The notes: a model not told the origin generated them from the sequence alone. Positions 26,549 to 35,399 are shown, numbered from the stretch's first letter. The stretch is 55,987 nt of DNA from Massilia psychrophila (GCF_002760665.1 NZ_PDOB01000030.1:1-55987); one strand, 5' to 3'. Program-made: numbers and translations.

Positions 26549-27421
26549 ATGAACTCGAACGCAAAACTCAACGTGATCGCCGCATTGGACCTCAACCCAA
26601 TCAAAGTAAAGCTGATGCACAAGGAGTCCGGTGAAGGCTGGTCGCTTGAACAAGTCAACGAAGTGGAACTTGAATACCGCCGCTTCCTGCACCTCTTGAA
26701 ACTTTTTCCCAATGAGCCGGTGTCACCGCGATTCGACGTCGACATTTTTTGGCACTACCACATTCTGGACACAATGAAGTACGCTGCCGATTGCGAACAA
26801 ATTTTCGGCTATTTCTTGCACCACAATCCGTATAGTGGACTGGGGGGCAAAGTCGACGAAGCAGATCACCATCGCACTGGTGCACGCACGCAAGAGTTGT
26901 ATGAAATGACATTTGGAGAAGCCTACCTTCGGCAGGCGGCGATAGCGCAGAACGACAGGTCCTATTCGATGCATTCGGTTTCGAAGGCAGCGAAGATCGC
27001 GTGGTGCGATGCGGTAGCGCAGAATGATCGGTCCTATTCGGCGAACCCTGTCTTGGCCTTGGCGCAGATCGCGTGGTGCGACGCAGTAGCGCAAAATGAC
27101 AAATCTTATTCTGCGCGCCCGGTTTCCAGGTCGGCAAAGATGGCGTGGTGCGACGCGGTAGCGCGGAACGACAGATCCTATTCGGCAGGCCAGGTCGTAG
27201 GCTCAGCGAAGATGGCGTGGTGCGACGCGGTTGCTAGCGGCAAATCGTATTCGGCTAGCCCGGTTTCTGGGTCGGCAAAGATGGCGTGGTGCGATGCAGT
27301 AGCACAAAACGACAGATCCTATTCGGCACGTTCAGGTACAGGGTCGTCCAAAATGGCGGCGGGCGACGGGGTAGCGCAGAACGCCCCCGCCATAGCAATT
27401 GCAATTGCAATTGCAGCATAG
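26549..27421 (+). CDS. GRDP-like protein with tandem 24-residue Trp-Cys-Asp repeats
   Basis: The protein has 290 residues and no signal peptide. Residues 1-125 match the glycine-rich-domain-containing-protein-like (GRDP, PF07173) type: DVDIFWHYHILDTMKYAADC, then FGYFLHHNPYSGLGG. From residue 127 the protein is built of 24-residue units with consensus AWCDAVAQNDRSYSAxPVxx plus SAKM. The layout is one degenerate unit (127-150), five units each with one Trp-Cys-Asp (151-269, the fourth one residue shorter), a partial unit (270-281), and an Ile-Ala tail (AIAIAIAIAA). One cysteine and one Trp per unit recall multicore peptide precursors, but no modifying enzyme or transporter is adjacent. The function is unknown. 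Confidence 0.8.
   Translation: MNSNAKLNVIAALDLNPIKVKLMHKESGEGWSLEQVNEVELEYRRFLHLLKLFPNEPVSPRFDVDIFWHYHILDTMKYAADCEQIFGYFLHHNPYSGLGGKVDEADHHRTGARTQELYEMTFGEAYLRQAAIAQNDRSYSMHSVSKAAKIAWCDAVAQNDRSYSANPVLALAQIAWCDAVAQNDKSYSARPVSRSAKMAWCDAVARNDRSYSAGQVVGSAKMAWCDAVASGKSYSASPVSGSAKMAWCDAVAQNDRSYSARSGTGSSKMAAGDGVAQNAPAIAIAIAIAA
26927..27391 (+). repeat. 72-bp in-frame tandem repeat
   Basis: Unit starts are at 26927 (degenerate), 26999, 27071, 27143, 27215 (69 bases), 27284 and 27356 (partial). Units are about 75-90% identical by eye. Differences cluster in the second half of each unit, and the TGGTGCGA core (Trp-Cys-Asp) is constant in five. In-frame repeats of this kind change copy number easily. 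Confidence 0.9.
27398..27417 (+). repeat. GCAATT hexamer repeat at the C-terminus
   Basis: Consecutive GCAATT units encode the alternating Ala-Ile tail of the repeat protein. It is a short slippage-prone tract. Confidence 0.75.
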
Positions 27422-28005
27422 TGGCTCATCTCGTCGTCACCAACCCCTTGTCGGGGTTGGCCGACCGTCAGCCGTTTTGGCATTCAGGAAATTAGTGAGG
27501 CTTGCTGTAGCGCCGTAACCCTCCTCATCTGCTGACAGCCCCCCCTTTTTCTGCAACTGGCCATTGTTTCGGCTGGTCGACCCTTCAAAGTCGCTGTGTT
27601 CAGCTCGATATTTGCGGGCCTGAAGCGCCGCTAGTTTTTAGTCCCGCTTGCTGTTCGATTTGATTATTTGCGGCGTCGCTATCAACGCACACTGTTCGCG
27701 GGATGCCGAAGCGCAACGGGGAAGGTAAGGCGAATCGGCATTTCCGGTGATAATTCTTGTTATTCCGTGGCGTGGACACTGCCGTCTCCGGGTCTATGTC
27801 CATATGCCGGAAAAATTTAATTTACCTAATAAATGTGTGGATTGACCACGTCGTGGGCGCCATGGTCTCATCATTATTATGTTGGCAAAAAATTGTCTTG
27901 ATGATCGCGAGTGCCAAGCACAATCGCGCTACGGGCTCCTCGCCTGTCCTGGCACCCGGGCTTCGCCCCGCTTCAACAGGGATACAACATAGGACCCGCG
28001 AAAAA
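27422..28005. other. Intergenic region before the TonB-dependent receptor
   Basis: The 584-base gap holds one hairpin (27440-27460). The receptor frame stays open back to 27757, but that extension has no signal-peptide character. I found no convincing gene. The base composition is more AT-rich than the flanks. The receptor promoter is presumably in the second half, but I cannot place it. Confidence 0.5.
27440..27460. terminator. Hairpin after the repeat-protein gene
   Basis: CCAACCCC (27440-27447) and GGGGTTGG (27453-27460) form a perfect 8-base stem with a 5-base loop, 19 bases after the stop codon. No T-run follows, so intrinsic termination is uncertain. Confidence 0.4.
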
Positions 28006-30885
28006 ATGTTGTCAAATCCACTGCGTCAGATAGTTTCAGGCTGCATCACCGGTGTATTGGTCGCGGCCCAGCCTCTGATGGCCCAAGAAACAATCGAAGT
28101 GGTGCAGGTAACCGGCACCCGAATCACCGAGCCCGGCACGACCTCCAACAGCCCCATTTCATCGGTTACCGCCGAAGAAATCCAGACCGCGCAACCGATC
28201 GCGGTGGAGGATTTTTTCAAGTCCTTACCCGCGGCGGTGCCGGCGATCGGTCCCGGCACCAACAACGGCACCGGCGGCGCGGCCACCATCGACCTGCGCG
28301 GCTTAGGTCCCAACCGCACGCTGGTGCTGGTCAACGGCCGCCGGCTGGTGCCGTTCAACCTGAACGGCACCGTCGACACCAATGCGATCCCGCTTGCCTT
28401 GGTCAGCCGGGTCGACCTGATGACGGGCGGCGCGTCGGTGGTGTACGGCGCCGATGCGGTGTCGGGCGTGGTCAACTTCAAGCTCAAGCGCAATTTTACC
28501 GGTGTCGACCTGACGACGTCGTACGGCGCCACCGCCGACCAGCGCGACGCCAGGCGGCTCCGCACCGACCTGACGGTCGGCGCCAACCTGCCTGACAATC
28601 GCGGCAACGTCGTGCTCAGCGCCGGCAAGACAATCGCCGATCCGGTAATGCAAGGCGCGCGCGCCTACGCCTTCACCAGCCTGAACTCGGTTACCGGCGC
28701 GCCGATCGGTTCGGCCACCACGGTGCCGGCGGCTTTTTCGACCAGCAAGGGCGCCGGCGGCAGCGACGCCCTGGCCGGCGCCTGGCAGATCAATCCGGCC
28801 ACCGGCGCCCTGGTGCAACCGGTCCAGCTCTACAACACCAATCCGGTCAATTACTATGCGACCGGCCTCGAACGGAACCAGGCCACCGCGCTGGGCAACT
28901 TCAAGTTCAACGCGCATGCCGAAGCGTACGCCGAACTGTTCTACACCAGCAGCAAGGTCGGCGCTGCCCTCGCCGAGACCGGCACCGCCGGCTCCACCTT
29001 CAATGTGCCGATCGGCAACCCGTTTATTCCGGCGCCAGCGCGCCAGCAGTTGTGCGCCCGCCGCGGCATCCCGGCCGCCAGCTGTGTCGAAGGCAATCCG
29101 GCCCTGGTACCGTTGCTGGTCAACCGCCGCTTTGTCGAACTGGGACCGCGCTACTTCGATTTCGATACCACAACCCGGCAGGCCACCCTGGGCATACGCG
29201 GTGCGCTCACACTTGACTGGACCTACGATGCGTACTGGAGCCGAGGTAACGCCGACCAGACCGGGATACGCCGCAACTGGGGCTCGCAATCGCGGGTGGT
29301 CCAGGCGCTCAATGCGCTCAGCACCACTGCCTGCGTCAACCCGGCCAACGGCTGCGTGCCGCTGAACGTGTTCGGCGCCGTCGGGTCGGTCACGCCGGCC
29401 CAGCTCGGCTTCATCAACCTGAGCGCGCAGCTGCGGCAAGCGGTACGCCAGGACGTCGGCATGCTGTTGTTCTCGGGCGACCTGGGGAACGGACTGGCCA
29501 GCCCGTTTGCTACGCAGCCAGTCAGCGTGGCGCTGTCGCTCGAACAGCGCAAACTGCTGGCCTACACGCAATCGGACGCCGCCTTGCAGGTGCAGGGCGA
29601 AGTGCTGGGAAATGGCGCGACTACCCCGGATCGTTCGGGCATGTTCAAGCTCAAGGAATACGCGGTCGAATTGCTGGTGCCGCTGGTAAAGGACAAGCCC
29701 TTGATGCGCACCCTCAACCTGGAACTCGGCTTTAGGCAAACCAATTTATCAAACACCGGCAAGTCGCGGGACTATGGCAGCTGGAAGTATGGCGGCGAAT
29801 GGGCGCCGGTCCAATCGCTGCGCTTTCGCGGCATGGTTCAAAAGGCGACCCGGGCGCCGAACGTGAACGAATTGTTCGCCCCGGTCGTCACCGGCGTAGC
29901 GAACCTGGCGCTCGATCCTTGCCAGGGCAACCGGATCAACCAGGCGGCGTCGAATACCGTTGGCACCTTGTCGAACCTGTGCCGGCTGACCGGCGTGCCG
30001 CAGGCCGACATCGGCAGCCTGCCGGCGCCGTCCTCAAGCACGATCAGCCGGCAATCCGGCGGCAATCCCGCTCTCGGACCCGAGCAAGCCAGGACCAGGA
30101 CGCTCGGTTTGGTCTGGGAGCCTGTACCAAAACTGGCCTTGACGGTCGACTACTACAAGATCGACATCGACAACGCCATTGCGAGCCCGTCCACTACCGA
30201 CATCCTCGACGGCTGCTACAGCACCAGCCTCAATCCCGGCCTGGTGCAAACCGCCTTGTGCGGCCTGATCGGACGCAATTCCATCAATGGCACGCTTAAC
30301 GGTATCGAGGCGAAAGGGGTGCAAACCGCGCTGTCGAACCTGGGCACCCAGAACACCAGCGGCGTCGATGTCAATGCCGCCTACCGCTTGAGCCCGGGAA
30401 CGTTCGGCGTCGACGCCAAATTCGGCAGCATTGAATTGAGCGGTGGCTTCAACCAGGTTCAACGCTTTCATTTCCGGCCGACGCCAGCGTCGATCGACCG
30501 CAATTGCCTCGGCTTTTACAGCGTGGCCTGCGGCGGGCCGAACTACAAGCGCAAGTTCAGCCAGCGCACCACCTGGACGGTGGGCCCTTGGTCGATCGGG
30601 TACAACTGGCGTTATGTCAGTGCCGTGAACGAAGAGCCCGGCGGCACCAGCTTCCTGCCGGCGTTCGCCCGCATCCCCGCTTACCATTACGTCGACGTGA
30701 GCGTGGCGTGGAACGCCAGCAAGATGCTGCGCTTGAACGTCAGCGTCAACAACGTCGCCAACAAGCCGGCACCGATTGTCGGCGGTTCGATCGGCACCGC
30801 CGTCACCAATAGCGGCAACACGTTCCCGCAGTATTACGATGCGCTCGGCCGCTACGTCACCTTCGGCGCCACGCTCAAGTTCTGA
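28006..30885 (+). CDS. TonB-dependent outer-membrane receptor
   Basis: The protein has 959 residues from the ATG at 28006, where a signal peptide begins (MLSNPLRQIVSGCITGVLVA, cut near AQPLMAQ). TIEVVQVTG at residues 27-35 serves as a TonB box. The plug domain follows (about 40-170, with IDLRGLGPNRTLVLVNGRR and GGASVVYGADAVSGVVNFK), then the 22-strand barrel ending in the aromatic YVTFGATLKF. It imports a large substrate across the outer membrane with TonB energy. The plug signature fits the carbohydrate/unknown-substrate receptors common in Oxalobacteraceae and Sphingomonadaceae. No inner-membrane transporter is adjacent, so the substrate is unknown. Confidence 0.92.
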   Translation: MLSNPLRQIVSGCITGVLVAAQPLMAQETIEVVQVTGTRITEPGTTSNSPISSVTAEEIQTAQPIAVEDFFKSLPAAVPAIGPGTNNGTGGAATIDLRGLGPNRTLVLVNGRRLVPFNLNGTVDTNAIPLALVSRVDLMTGGASVVYGADAVSGVVNFKLKRNFTGVDLTTSYGATADQRDARRLRTDLTVGANLPDNRGNVVLSAGKTIADPVMQGARAYAFTSLNSVTGAPIGSATTVPAAFSTSKGAGGSDALAGAWQINPATGALVQPVQLYNTNPVNYYATGLERNQATALGNFKFNAHAEAYAELFYTSSKVGAALAETGTAGSTFNVPIGNPFIPAPARQQLCARRGIPAASCVEGNPALVPLLVNRRFVELGPRYFDFDTTTRQATLGIRGALTLDWTYDAYWSRGNADQTGIRRNWGSQSRVVQALNALSTTACVNPANGCVPLNVFGAVGSVTPAQLGFINLSAQLRQAVRQDVGMLLFSGDLGNGLASPFATQPVSVALSLEQRKLLAYTQSDAALQVQGEVLGNGATTPDRSGMFKLKEYAVELLVPLVKDKPLMRTLNLELGFRQTNLSNTGKSRDYGSWKYGGEWAPVQSLRFRGMVQKATRAPNVNELFAPVVTGVANLALDPCQGNRINQAASNTVGTLSNLCRLTGVPQADIGSLPAPSSSTISRQSGGNPALGPEQARTRTLGLVWEPVPKLALTVDYYKIDIDNAIASPSTTDILDGCYSTSLNPGLVQTALCGLIGRNSINGTLNGIEAKGVQTALSNLGTQNTSGVDVNAAYRLSPGTFGVDAKFGSIELSGGFNQVQRFHFRPTPASIDRNCLGFYSVACGGPNYKRKFSQRTTWTVGPWSIGYNWRYVSAVNEEPGGTSFLPAFARIPAYHYVDVSVAWNASKMLRLNVSVNNVANKPAPIVGGSIGTAVTNSGNTFPQYYDALGRYVTFGATLKF

Positions 30886-30911
30886 GCGCCGCCCGCCTTG
30901 TCAAGCTGGCG

Positions 30912-31178
30912 TCAGGCCGATGTTGGGGCGCACATGCCCTGCGGGTTGCCCATCAGCGCTTTCAGTTCGCGGATGCTGAAATCGCTCACTTCGTGCATGC
31001 GCAGCAGGATGGTGGCGCCGATCGGCAAGGTGCGGTGGCGGATCTTGCTGATCACCGGCGGCGCTACTTCGAGCGCGCGCGACAGGGCTGCGTCGTTCTT
31101 CAAGCCGAGCTTGGCGATGATCGCGTCGAGCAAATTGTCGGGGGTGTAGATAGCCGTCTCCGGGACTGTCGTTGTCAT
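30912..31178 (-). CDS. Small helix-turn-helix (Cro/CI-like) protein
   Basis: The protein has 88 residues. Its middle, LGLKNDAALSRALEVAPPVISKIRH (about 24-48), reads as a Cro/CI-type helix-turn-helix, followed by LPIGATILLRMHEVSDFSIRELKALMG, a helical pack. It should bind DNA as a dimer. A perfect 12-base inverted repeat lies 22 bases upstream of its start and could be its own operator. It converges with the TonB receptor and shows no phage context. Confidence 0.75.
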   Translation of the reverse strand: MTTTVPETAIYTPDNLLDAIIAKLGLKNDAALSRALEVAPPVISKIRHRTLPIGATILLRMHEVSDFSIRELKALMGNPQGMCAPTSA

Positions 31179-31199
31179 GATTTGAATTCTTTCGAATAG

Positions 31200-31235
31200 T
31201 AACCATTCCGCCTCTTATTCGATGCGGAATGGTTA
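31200..31235. promoter_or_regulatory. Perfect 12-bp inverted repeat upstream of HTH gene
   Basis: TAACCATTCCGC (31200-31211) and GCGGAATGGTTA (31224-31235) pair perfectly around a 12-base spacer, 22 bases upstream of the start codon of the minus-strand HTH gene. Its position fits an autoregulatory operator; it could also form an RNA hairpin in the leader. Confidence 0.6.
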
Positions 31236-31340
31236 TTTAATGTTGAATAATTTGCATCCTAATCGAAACGCAACCGTTTATATGGTCGTTTCTGATGGAC
31301 GAATCATACACGCCTGACTTGTGATTTGCTTAAGTGAGGC

Positions 31341-31601
31341 TTATTTCGAAGAACGGGGGGCGCGCAGCGCGTGGGAAGGGGCGAATATCCAGTTGAGCAA
31401 GACTTGTGCGGTCAGCTGGCTGTAGGCAGACGGCAGCAGGCAAAACTGGAACAGCACGCTGTCATTGTCGCAAGGCTGCAGGCGCCAGTTCAGCTCGCGG
31501 CGAATTTCGGCCGGCGGCGGCGGCGGCCGATGCGCCGACTCGCGCTTTGCCATGTAGGCGCGCACTTGTTCTTTGGTGGGATGGGTTATGTAACGGTCCA
31601 T
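31341..31601 (-). CDS. Small hypothetical protein (86 aa)
   Basis: It starts at the ATG at 31601 (MDRYITHPTKEQVRAYMAKR); a TTG two codons upstream is also open. The first 45 residues are charged and helical with a Pro run (RPPPPPAEIRRELNW), and the rest is more hydrophobic (LLPSAYSQLTAQVLLNWIF). The codon pattern suggests coding, but the ribosome site is weak. No named family is recognised; similar short proteins with a Pro-rich centre occur in related genomes. Confidence 0.5.
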   Translation of the reverse strand: MDRYITHPTKEQVRAYMAKRESAHRPPPPPAEIRRELNWRLQPCDNDSVLFQFCLLPSAYSQLTAQVLLNWIFAPSHALRAPRSSK

Positions 31602-31766
31602 GATCAAGGCTGGCTATGGTCCAAACATCGTTAGAGGGCATACCTCAAGATAGGACCAGCGACCAAATCGGACTTGACGCAAATCAACTGTGCGCCAACC
31701 AGCCTGCACGTTAGGCAGGTTTTCTGCGCAATTGCCTTCCACCAGCTGCCGCCCGGGCGACGGGCT

Positions 31767-32015
31767 TTATTTCTTCTCGCGTACCCGCTGCTGCTGCTTC
31801 TTTTGGGTCTGCTGCTTGTTCTGCTTTGCCTCGAACAGCGCGACCGCGTCTTTTTTCGCCTGCTCGAGCGTGCACATCTCGGGATGGTCGTCGTGGTGAA
31901 CAAAAAATTCGGCATCTTGCGCATCGACCACCAGCTTGATCGCCGCAGCATCGTCGAGTTCGTACAATTCAGTGAGGATGGTGGTCACTTCGTCCAGGTA
32001 TTCTTCGTACGTCAT
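31767..32015 (-). CDS. Small hypothetical protein with basic Gln/Lys tail (82 aa)
   Basis: The start was taken at 32015 (MTYEEYLDEVTTILTELYEL); an ATG at 32054 would add 13 residues and overlap the start of the downstream minus-strand neighbour's stop region. The first 60 residues are acidic and helical (DDAAAIKLVVDAQDAEFFVH). The tail is rich in Gln, Lys and Arg (KQNKQQTQKKQQQRVREKK). It lies just downstream of the epimerase gene on the same strand and may be co-transcribed. No named family is recognised. Confidence 0.6.
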   Translation of the reverse strand: MTYEEYLDEVTTILTELYELDDAAAIKLVVDAQDAEFFVHHDDHPEMCTLEQAKKDAVALFEAKQNKQQTQKKQQQRVREKK

Positions 32016-32050
32016 GGTAGTTTTCCGGTCATCTTCCTTGTTGGGGGCAG

Positions 32051-32944
32051 TCATTTTACCAGTGCCATGCGCGCCACGGCGGCGCAAACGTCAGGATAGC
32101 GCAGGCGCACCCCCAGTTCGCACCTGATGCGCTCGTTGCGCATGCGGCGCGACTCGGCCATGAACGACAGCTTGATGGGCGACACTTCCGCCGCCAGTTG
32201 CGCGCGCGCCACCCGCGGCGGGCGGGCTAGGCCGAAGGCGTCGGCGACGGCGTCGAAATAGTCGCCCATTTTCATGTGCGTGTCGTCGACGGCGTTATAA
32301 ATGCGTCCCGGCAGCGCGCGAAACAGCGCCAGCGCAACAATGCGCGCCAGGTCGTCGGCATGGATGTGGTTGGTGTAGACGTCGTCCTGCGCCAGCAAGG
32401 CGGGCGTGCCCTGCCTTAGCCGCGCCAGCGGCAGCCGTTCGCGCGCATAGATGCCCGGCGCGCGCACGATCGCCAGTTGCCCCCCCGCGCGCCTGGCCCA
32501 GCCGCGCAGCACGCGCTCGGCGTCGACCCGCCGCCAGGCGCGCGCGTTGTGCGGCGCCACGGTACGGGTTTCATCGATCAGGCTGCCCTGGCAATCGCCG
32601 TACACGCCCGTGGTACTGACATAAACGAGGTTTGCACCGGCTGGTAGAATGGCAACCAGGTGGCGCGTGCGCCGGTCAACCACGCCGTCGCCCTGCGGCG
32701 GCGCCAGGTGGATCACGTTCGGCGCCAGGTTTGCCAGCTTGCGCAAGGTCAAAGGATGGTCGAGGTCGGCGACGATCGGAATTGCCCCCGCTGCCCGCAG
32801 TTCGGCGCAGCGCTGGGGGCTGCTGGTGACGGCAAACACCCGGAACCGCGCGCACACCAGCGGCAACAAGCGCATGCCGATATCGCCGCAACCGATAATC
32901 AGCAGGCGCGGCCGCCCGATTTTTTGAGTTAGTTTGTTTTTCAT
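32051..32944 (-). CDS. NAD(P)-dependent epimerase/reductase-like protein
   Basis: The protein has 297 residues from the ATG at 32944. The Rossmann start PRLLIIGCGDIGMRLLPL gives a GxGxxG dinucleotide site. VYVSTTGVYGDCQG holds the Ser/Thr and Tyr region of extended short-chain dehydrogenases (atypical, as in YeeZ-like proteins), followed by YTNHIHADDLARIVALAL, typical of the family. It resembles E. coli YeeZ. The start is 12 bases from the divergent ferredoxin-reductase gene. The substrate is unknown, perhaps a nucleotide sugar. Confidence 0.85.
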   Translation of the reverse strand: MKNKLTQKIGRPRLLIIGCGDIGMRLLPLVCARFRVFAVTSSPQRCAELRAAGAIPIVADLDHPLTLRKLANLAPNVIHLAPPQGDGVVDRRTRHLVAILPAGANLVYVSTTGVYGDCQGSLIDETRTVAPHNARAWRRVDAERVLRGWARRAGGQLAIVRAPGIYARERLPLARLRQGTPALLAQDDVYTNHIHADDLARIVALALFRALPGRIYNAVDDTHMKMGDYFDAVADAFGLARPPRVARAQLAAEVSPIKLSFMAESRRMRNERIRCELGVRLRYPDVCAAVARMALVK

Positions 32945-32956
32945 GTTGAGGATTGT

Positions 32957-33988
32957 ATGACTTTCCAGATCACTGTACAGCCAAGCGGCCACCAATTCGA
33001 CTGCGAAGCGGGCGAAACCGTGCTGGGCGCGGCACTGCGCGCCGGCATCGGCCTGCCGTACGGCTGCAAGAATGGCGCCTGCGGTTCGTGCAAGGGCAAG
33101 ATCGTCGCCGGTTCCGTCGAGCACAAGGCGCACCAGCAGCGCGCGCTGTCCGAAGACGAAGCGGGCGCCGGGTTTTCGCTGTTTTGCTGTGCCACCACCA
33201 CCGCCGACCTGGTCATCGAGGCGCGCGAAGTGGCCGGCAGCAGCGACTATCCGATCCGCAAGATGCCGGCGCGCGTGGCCAAGCTCGACAAGGTGGCGCC
33301 GGACGTCATCGTCATGAGCCTGCAACTGCCGGCCAACGAAGCACTGGCCTACCGCGCCGGCCAGTACATCGAATTCATGCTCAAGGACGGCAAGCGGCGC
33401 AGCTACAGCATGGCCAACGCGCCAAGCACGCTCGACGCGCCGTTGCAGGTACACATCCGCTACATGGCCGGCGGCACGTTCACCGAGCACGTGTTCAACA
33501 CCATGAAAGAGCGCGATATTTTGCGCTTCGAAGGTCCGCTTGGCACGTTTTTCCTGCGCGAGGATTCGGTTAAGCCGATCGTGCTGCTGGCGTCCGGCAC
33601 CGGCTTTGCGCCCGTCAAGGCGCTGGTCGAACACTTGCTGCACCTGAAATCGAAGCGCCCCGTCACGCTGTACTGGGGCGGACGCCGCCCGCTCGACCTG
33701 TACATGAACGAACTGTGCGAGCAATGGGCCGCCATCGTGCCGAACTTTCGCTACGTGCCGGTGGTCTCGCATGCGCTGCCGGAAGACCACTGGAGCGGGC
33801 GCACCGGCTTCGTCCACGCCGCCGTGATGCATGACTTGCCGGACCTGTCCGGCTACCAGGTGTATGCCTGCGGGGCGCCGGTCGTCGTCGATTCGGCACG
33901 CCGCGACTACGTCCAGAAATGCAAGCTGCCGGCCGACGAGTTCTTCGCCGACGCGTTTACGACCGAGGCGGACCTGGCCCAGCCGTAA
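32957..33988 (+). CDS. 2Fe-2S ferredoxin/FAD reductase (CDP-6-deoxy-delta-3,4-glucoseen reductase type)
   Basis: The protein has 343 residues. The N-terminal plant-type ferredoxin domain has cluster ligands Cys37, Cys42, Cys45 and Cys77. The FAD-binding barrel contains RRSYSMANAP (flavin motif RxYS), and the NAD domain begins LLASGTGFAPVKALVEH and ends with YACGAPVVVDSARRDY. It carries electrons from NAD(P)H to the iron-sulphur cluster for a partner enzyme. Betaproteobacterial copies are annotated as CDP-6-deoxyglucoseen reductase, but no dideoxysugar genes are nearby, so that role is doubtful. GAGGA lies before the start. Confidence 0.9.
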   Translation: MTFQITVQPSGHQFDCEAGETVLGAALRAGIGLPYGCKNGACGSCKGKIVAGSVEHKAHQQRALSEDEAGAGFSLFCCATTTADLVIEAREVAGSSDYPIRKMPARVAKLDKVAPDVIVMSLQLPANEALAYRAGQYIEFMLKDGKRRSYSMANAPSTLDAPLQVHIRYMAGGTFTEHVFNTMKERDILRFEGPLGTFFLREDSVKPIVLLASGTGFAPVKALVEHLLHLKSKRPVTLYWGGRRPLDLYMNELCEQWAAIVPNFRYVPVVSHALPEDHWSGRTGFVHAAVMHDLPDLSGYQVYACGAPVVVDSARRDYVQKCKLPADEFFADAFTTEADLAQP

Positions 33989-34082
33989 CATACTCCGCGG
34001 GCGGCGGTTTTGAGGTAGTTTATGCGCTGCGCGGGCGAACCTGCCACCCCTGGCGCTCCCAACCTCATCCAAGGAACTCGAC

Positions 34083-34862
34083 ATGCAATCGCAGAACCGC
34101 CTTTCACCTCACCTCGCCGGCCATGTCACTCGCCACGTCTCGCGCACCCTGCTGGCGCTGGCCGCCATCGCCCTGGCCGGCCCTGCCTTTGGCGCGCCCG
34201 ACACCGCTGGCAATGCGCAATACAAAGCCGCCATCACCAACCCGGCCCGCACCGCCGACGACCGCAAGGGCGACGCCAAGCGCAAGCCAGCCGAGTTCCT
34301 CGCTTTCGCCAAGGTGCGCCCCGGCATGAAGGTGCTCGACGTGTCGGCCGGCGGCGGCGCGACGTCGACCTTGCTGGCGGCCGCCGTCGGGCCGGGCGGC
34401 GAAGTGTGGGCGCACAACGCCAAGGCTTCGCCCAAGCTCGACGCCCGCCTGGCCGCGGCGCCAATGGCCAACCTGCACCCTTTGACCGCACCGTTCGACA
34501 ATCCGGTCCCGGCCGGCGCCCCGCCGCTCGACCTGGTGACGATCAACATGAACTACCACGACATCGTCAACACGCCGACCGACCGGGCGGCGATGAACAA
34601 GCGCCTGTACGACGCCCTGAAGCCGGCCGGCGTGCTGGTGCTGATCGACAATGCGGCCAAGGCAGGCAGCGGCCTGTCCGCCACCAATACCCTGCACCGC
34701 ATCGACGAAGCGGCGGTGATCGCGGAATTGACGAAAGCCGGCTTCACGTTAGATGCCAGGAGCGACTACCTGCACGTTGCCGCCGACCCGCGCGAGCAGC
34801 CGTTCTTCAAGATGGAAGGCAAGCCGGATGACAAGTTCGCGCTGCGCTTCGTGAAGAAGTAG
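34083..34862 (+). CDS. Exported class I SAM-dependent methyltransferase-like protein
   Basis: The protein has 259 residues. The first 38 residues are a signal peptide (TLLALAAIALAGPAFGA). The rest has the shape of a class I methyltransferase: motif I VRPGMKVLDVSAGGGATSTLLAAAV, then DLVTINMNYHDIVN and LKPAGVLVLID. This matches the predicted methyltransferases of COG4798. SAM is not known to be abundant in the periplasm, so an exported methyltransferase is puzzling; it may use another ligand or the signal may be uncleaved. It lies 94 bases after the ferredoxin-reductase gene. Confidence 0.8.
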   Translation: MQSQNRLSPHLAGHVTRHVSRTLLALAAIALAGPAFGAPDTAGNAQYKAAITNPARTADDRKGDAKRKPAEFLAFAKVRPGMKVLDVSAGGGATSTLLAAAVGPGGEVWAHNAKASPKLDARLAAAPMANLHPLTAPFDNPVPAGAPPLDLVTINMNYHDIVNTPTDRAAMNKRLYDALKPAGVLVLIDNAAKAGSGLSATNTLHRIDEAAVIAELTKAGFTLDARSDYLHVAADPREQPFFKMEGKPDDKFALRFVKK

Positions 34863-34892
34863 AGGTGTCCGGGCGCGCATGTTTGCCGTGCA

Positions 34893-35340
34893 ATTTGCAT
34901 GCTGCTGTCGCGCGAACCGGGCCAGAAGGCCAGTCCGTCCGCATCCGCCACCCGGTCCAGCACCACCTGGTACATCAGTGCGACGCCCTGTAGAAGTTTC
35001 GGATCGGCCTGGGTGAAGGACTGGCCGATGGTGCCGTCGCTGAACTCGCCTTTCTCGACCTCGCTGATGATATCCATGTCGCCATTGGCCTTGTCCTCGA
35101 CCCGCATCCACCCATCCCGGCCCAGCAAAAAGCGATAGCCGATCAGCTTGCCGCTGTAGACCAGGGTGTCGGTGCCGTCGTTACCGACGATCACGTCGTT
35201 GCCCGAGAGCGGGCGCGCCGAGCGTGCCGTTGGCCAGCGTCAGGTCGGCGTTGGTAAAGCCGGTCACCGCCTCGTAGAACGTGATTGTCAGCAGCGCCGT
35301 ATCGCCCAGTTTAAGCGCTGTCGCTCAAGCCCAGGGTCGC
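34893..35340 (-). pseudogene. Fragments of an Ig-like / RTX / DUF4214 surface protein
   Basis: Read on the minus strand, three pieces follow each other in different frames. First comes an Ig-like repeat ([19 protein letters not shown], then [12 protein letters not shown]). Then an RTX-like stretch ([20 protein letters not shown], then YRFLLGRDGWMRVEDKA). Last is a DUF4214-like end (FTQADPKLLQGVALMYQVVL, then ADGLAFWPGSRDSS). A stop interrupts DSA-LKLGD, and frames change after GTLGAP. Intact relatives are very large secreted proteins. No start codon or complete domain remains. Confidence 0.6.
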
Positions 35341-35399
35341 GGTCGGCGGCGGCGTGTCCGCCGCCACTTCCGGCGCCGAAGGTCAGCGTGCCGCCTACT

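Noticed and set aside
32945-34084. Long minus-strand frame upstream of the epimerase
   Set aside because: It is antisense to the ferredoxin-reductase gene, whose cysteine motifs and flavin motif prove the plus strand is coding.
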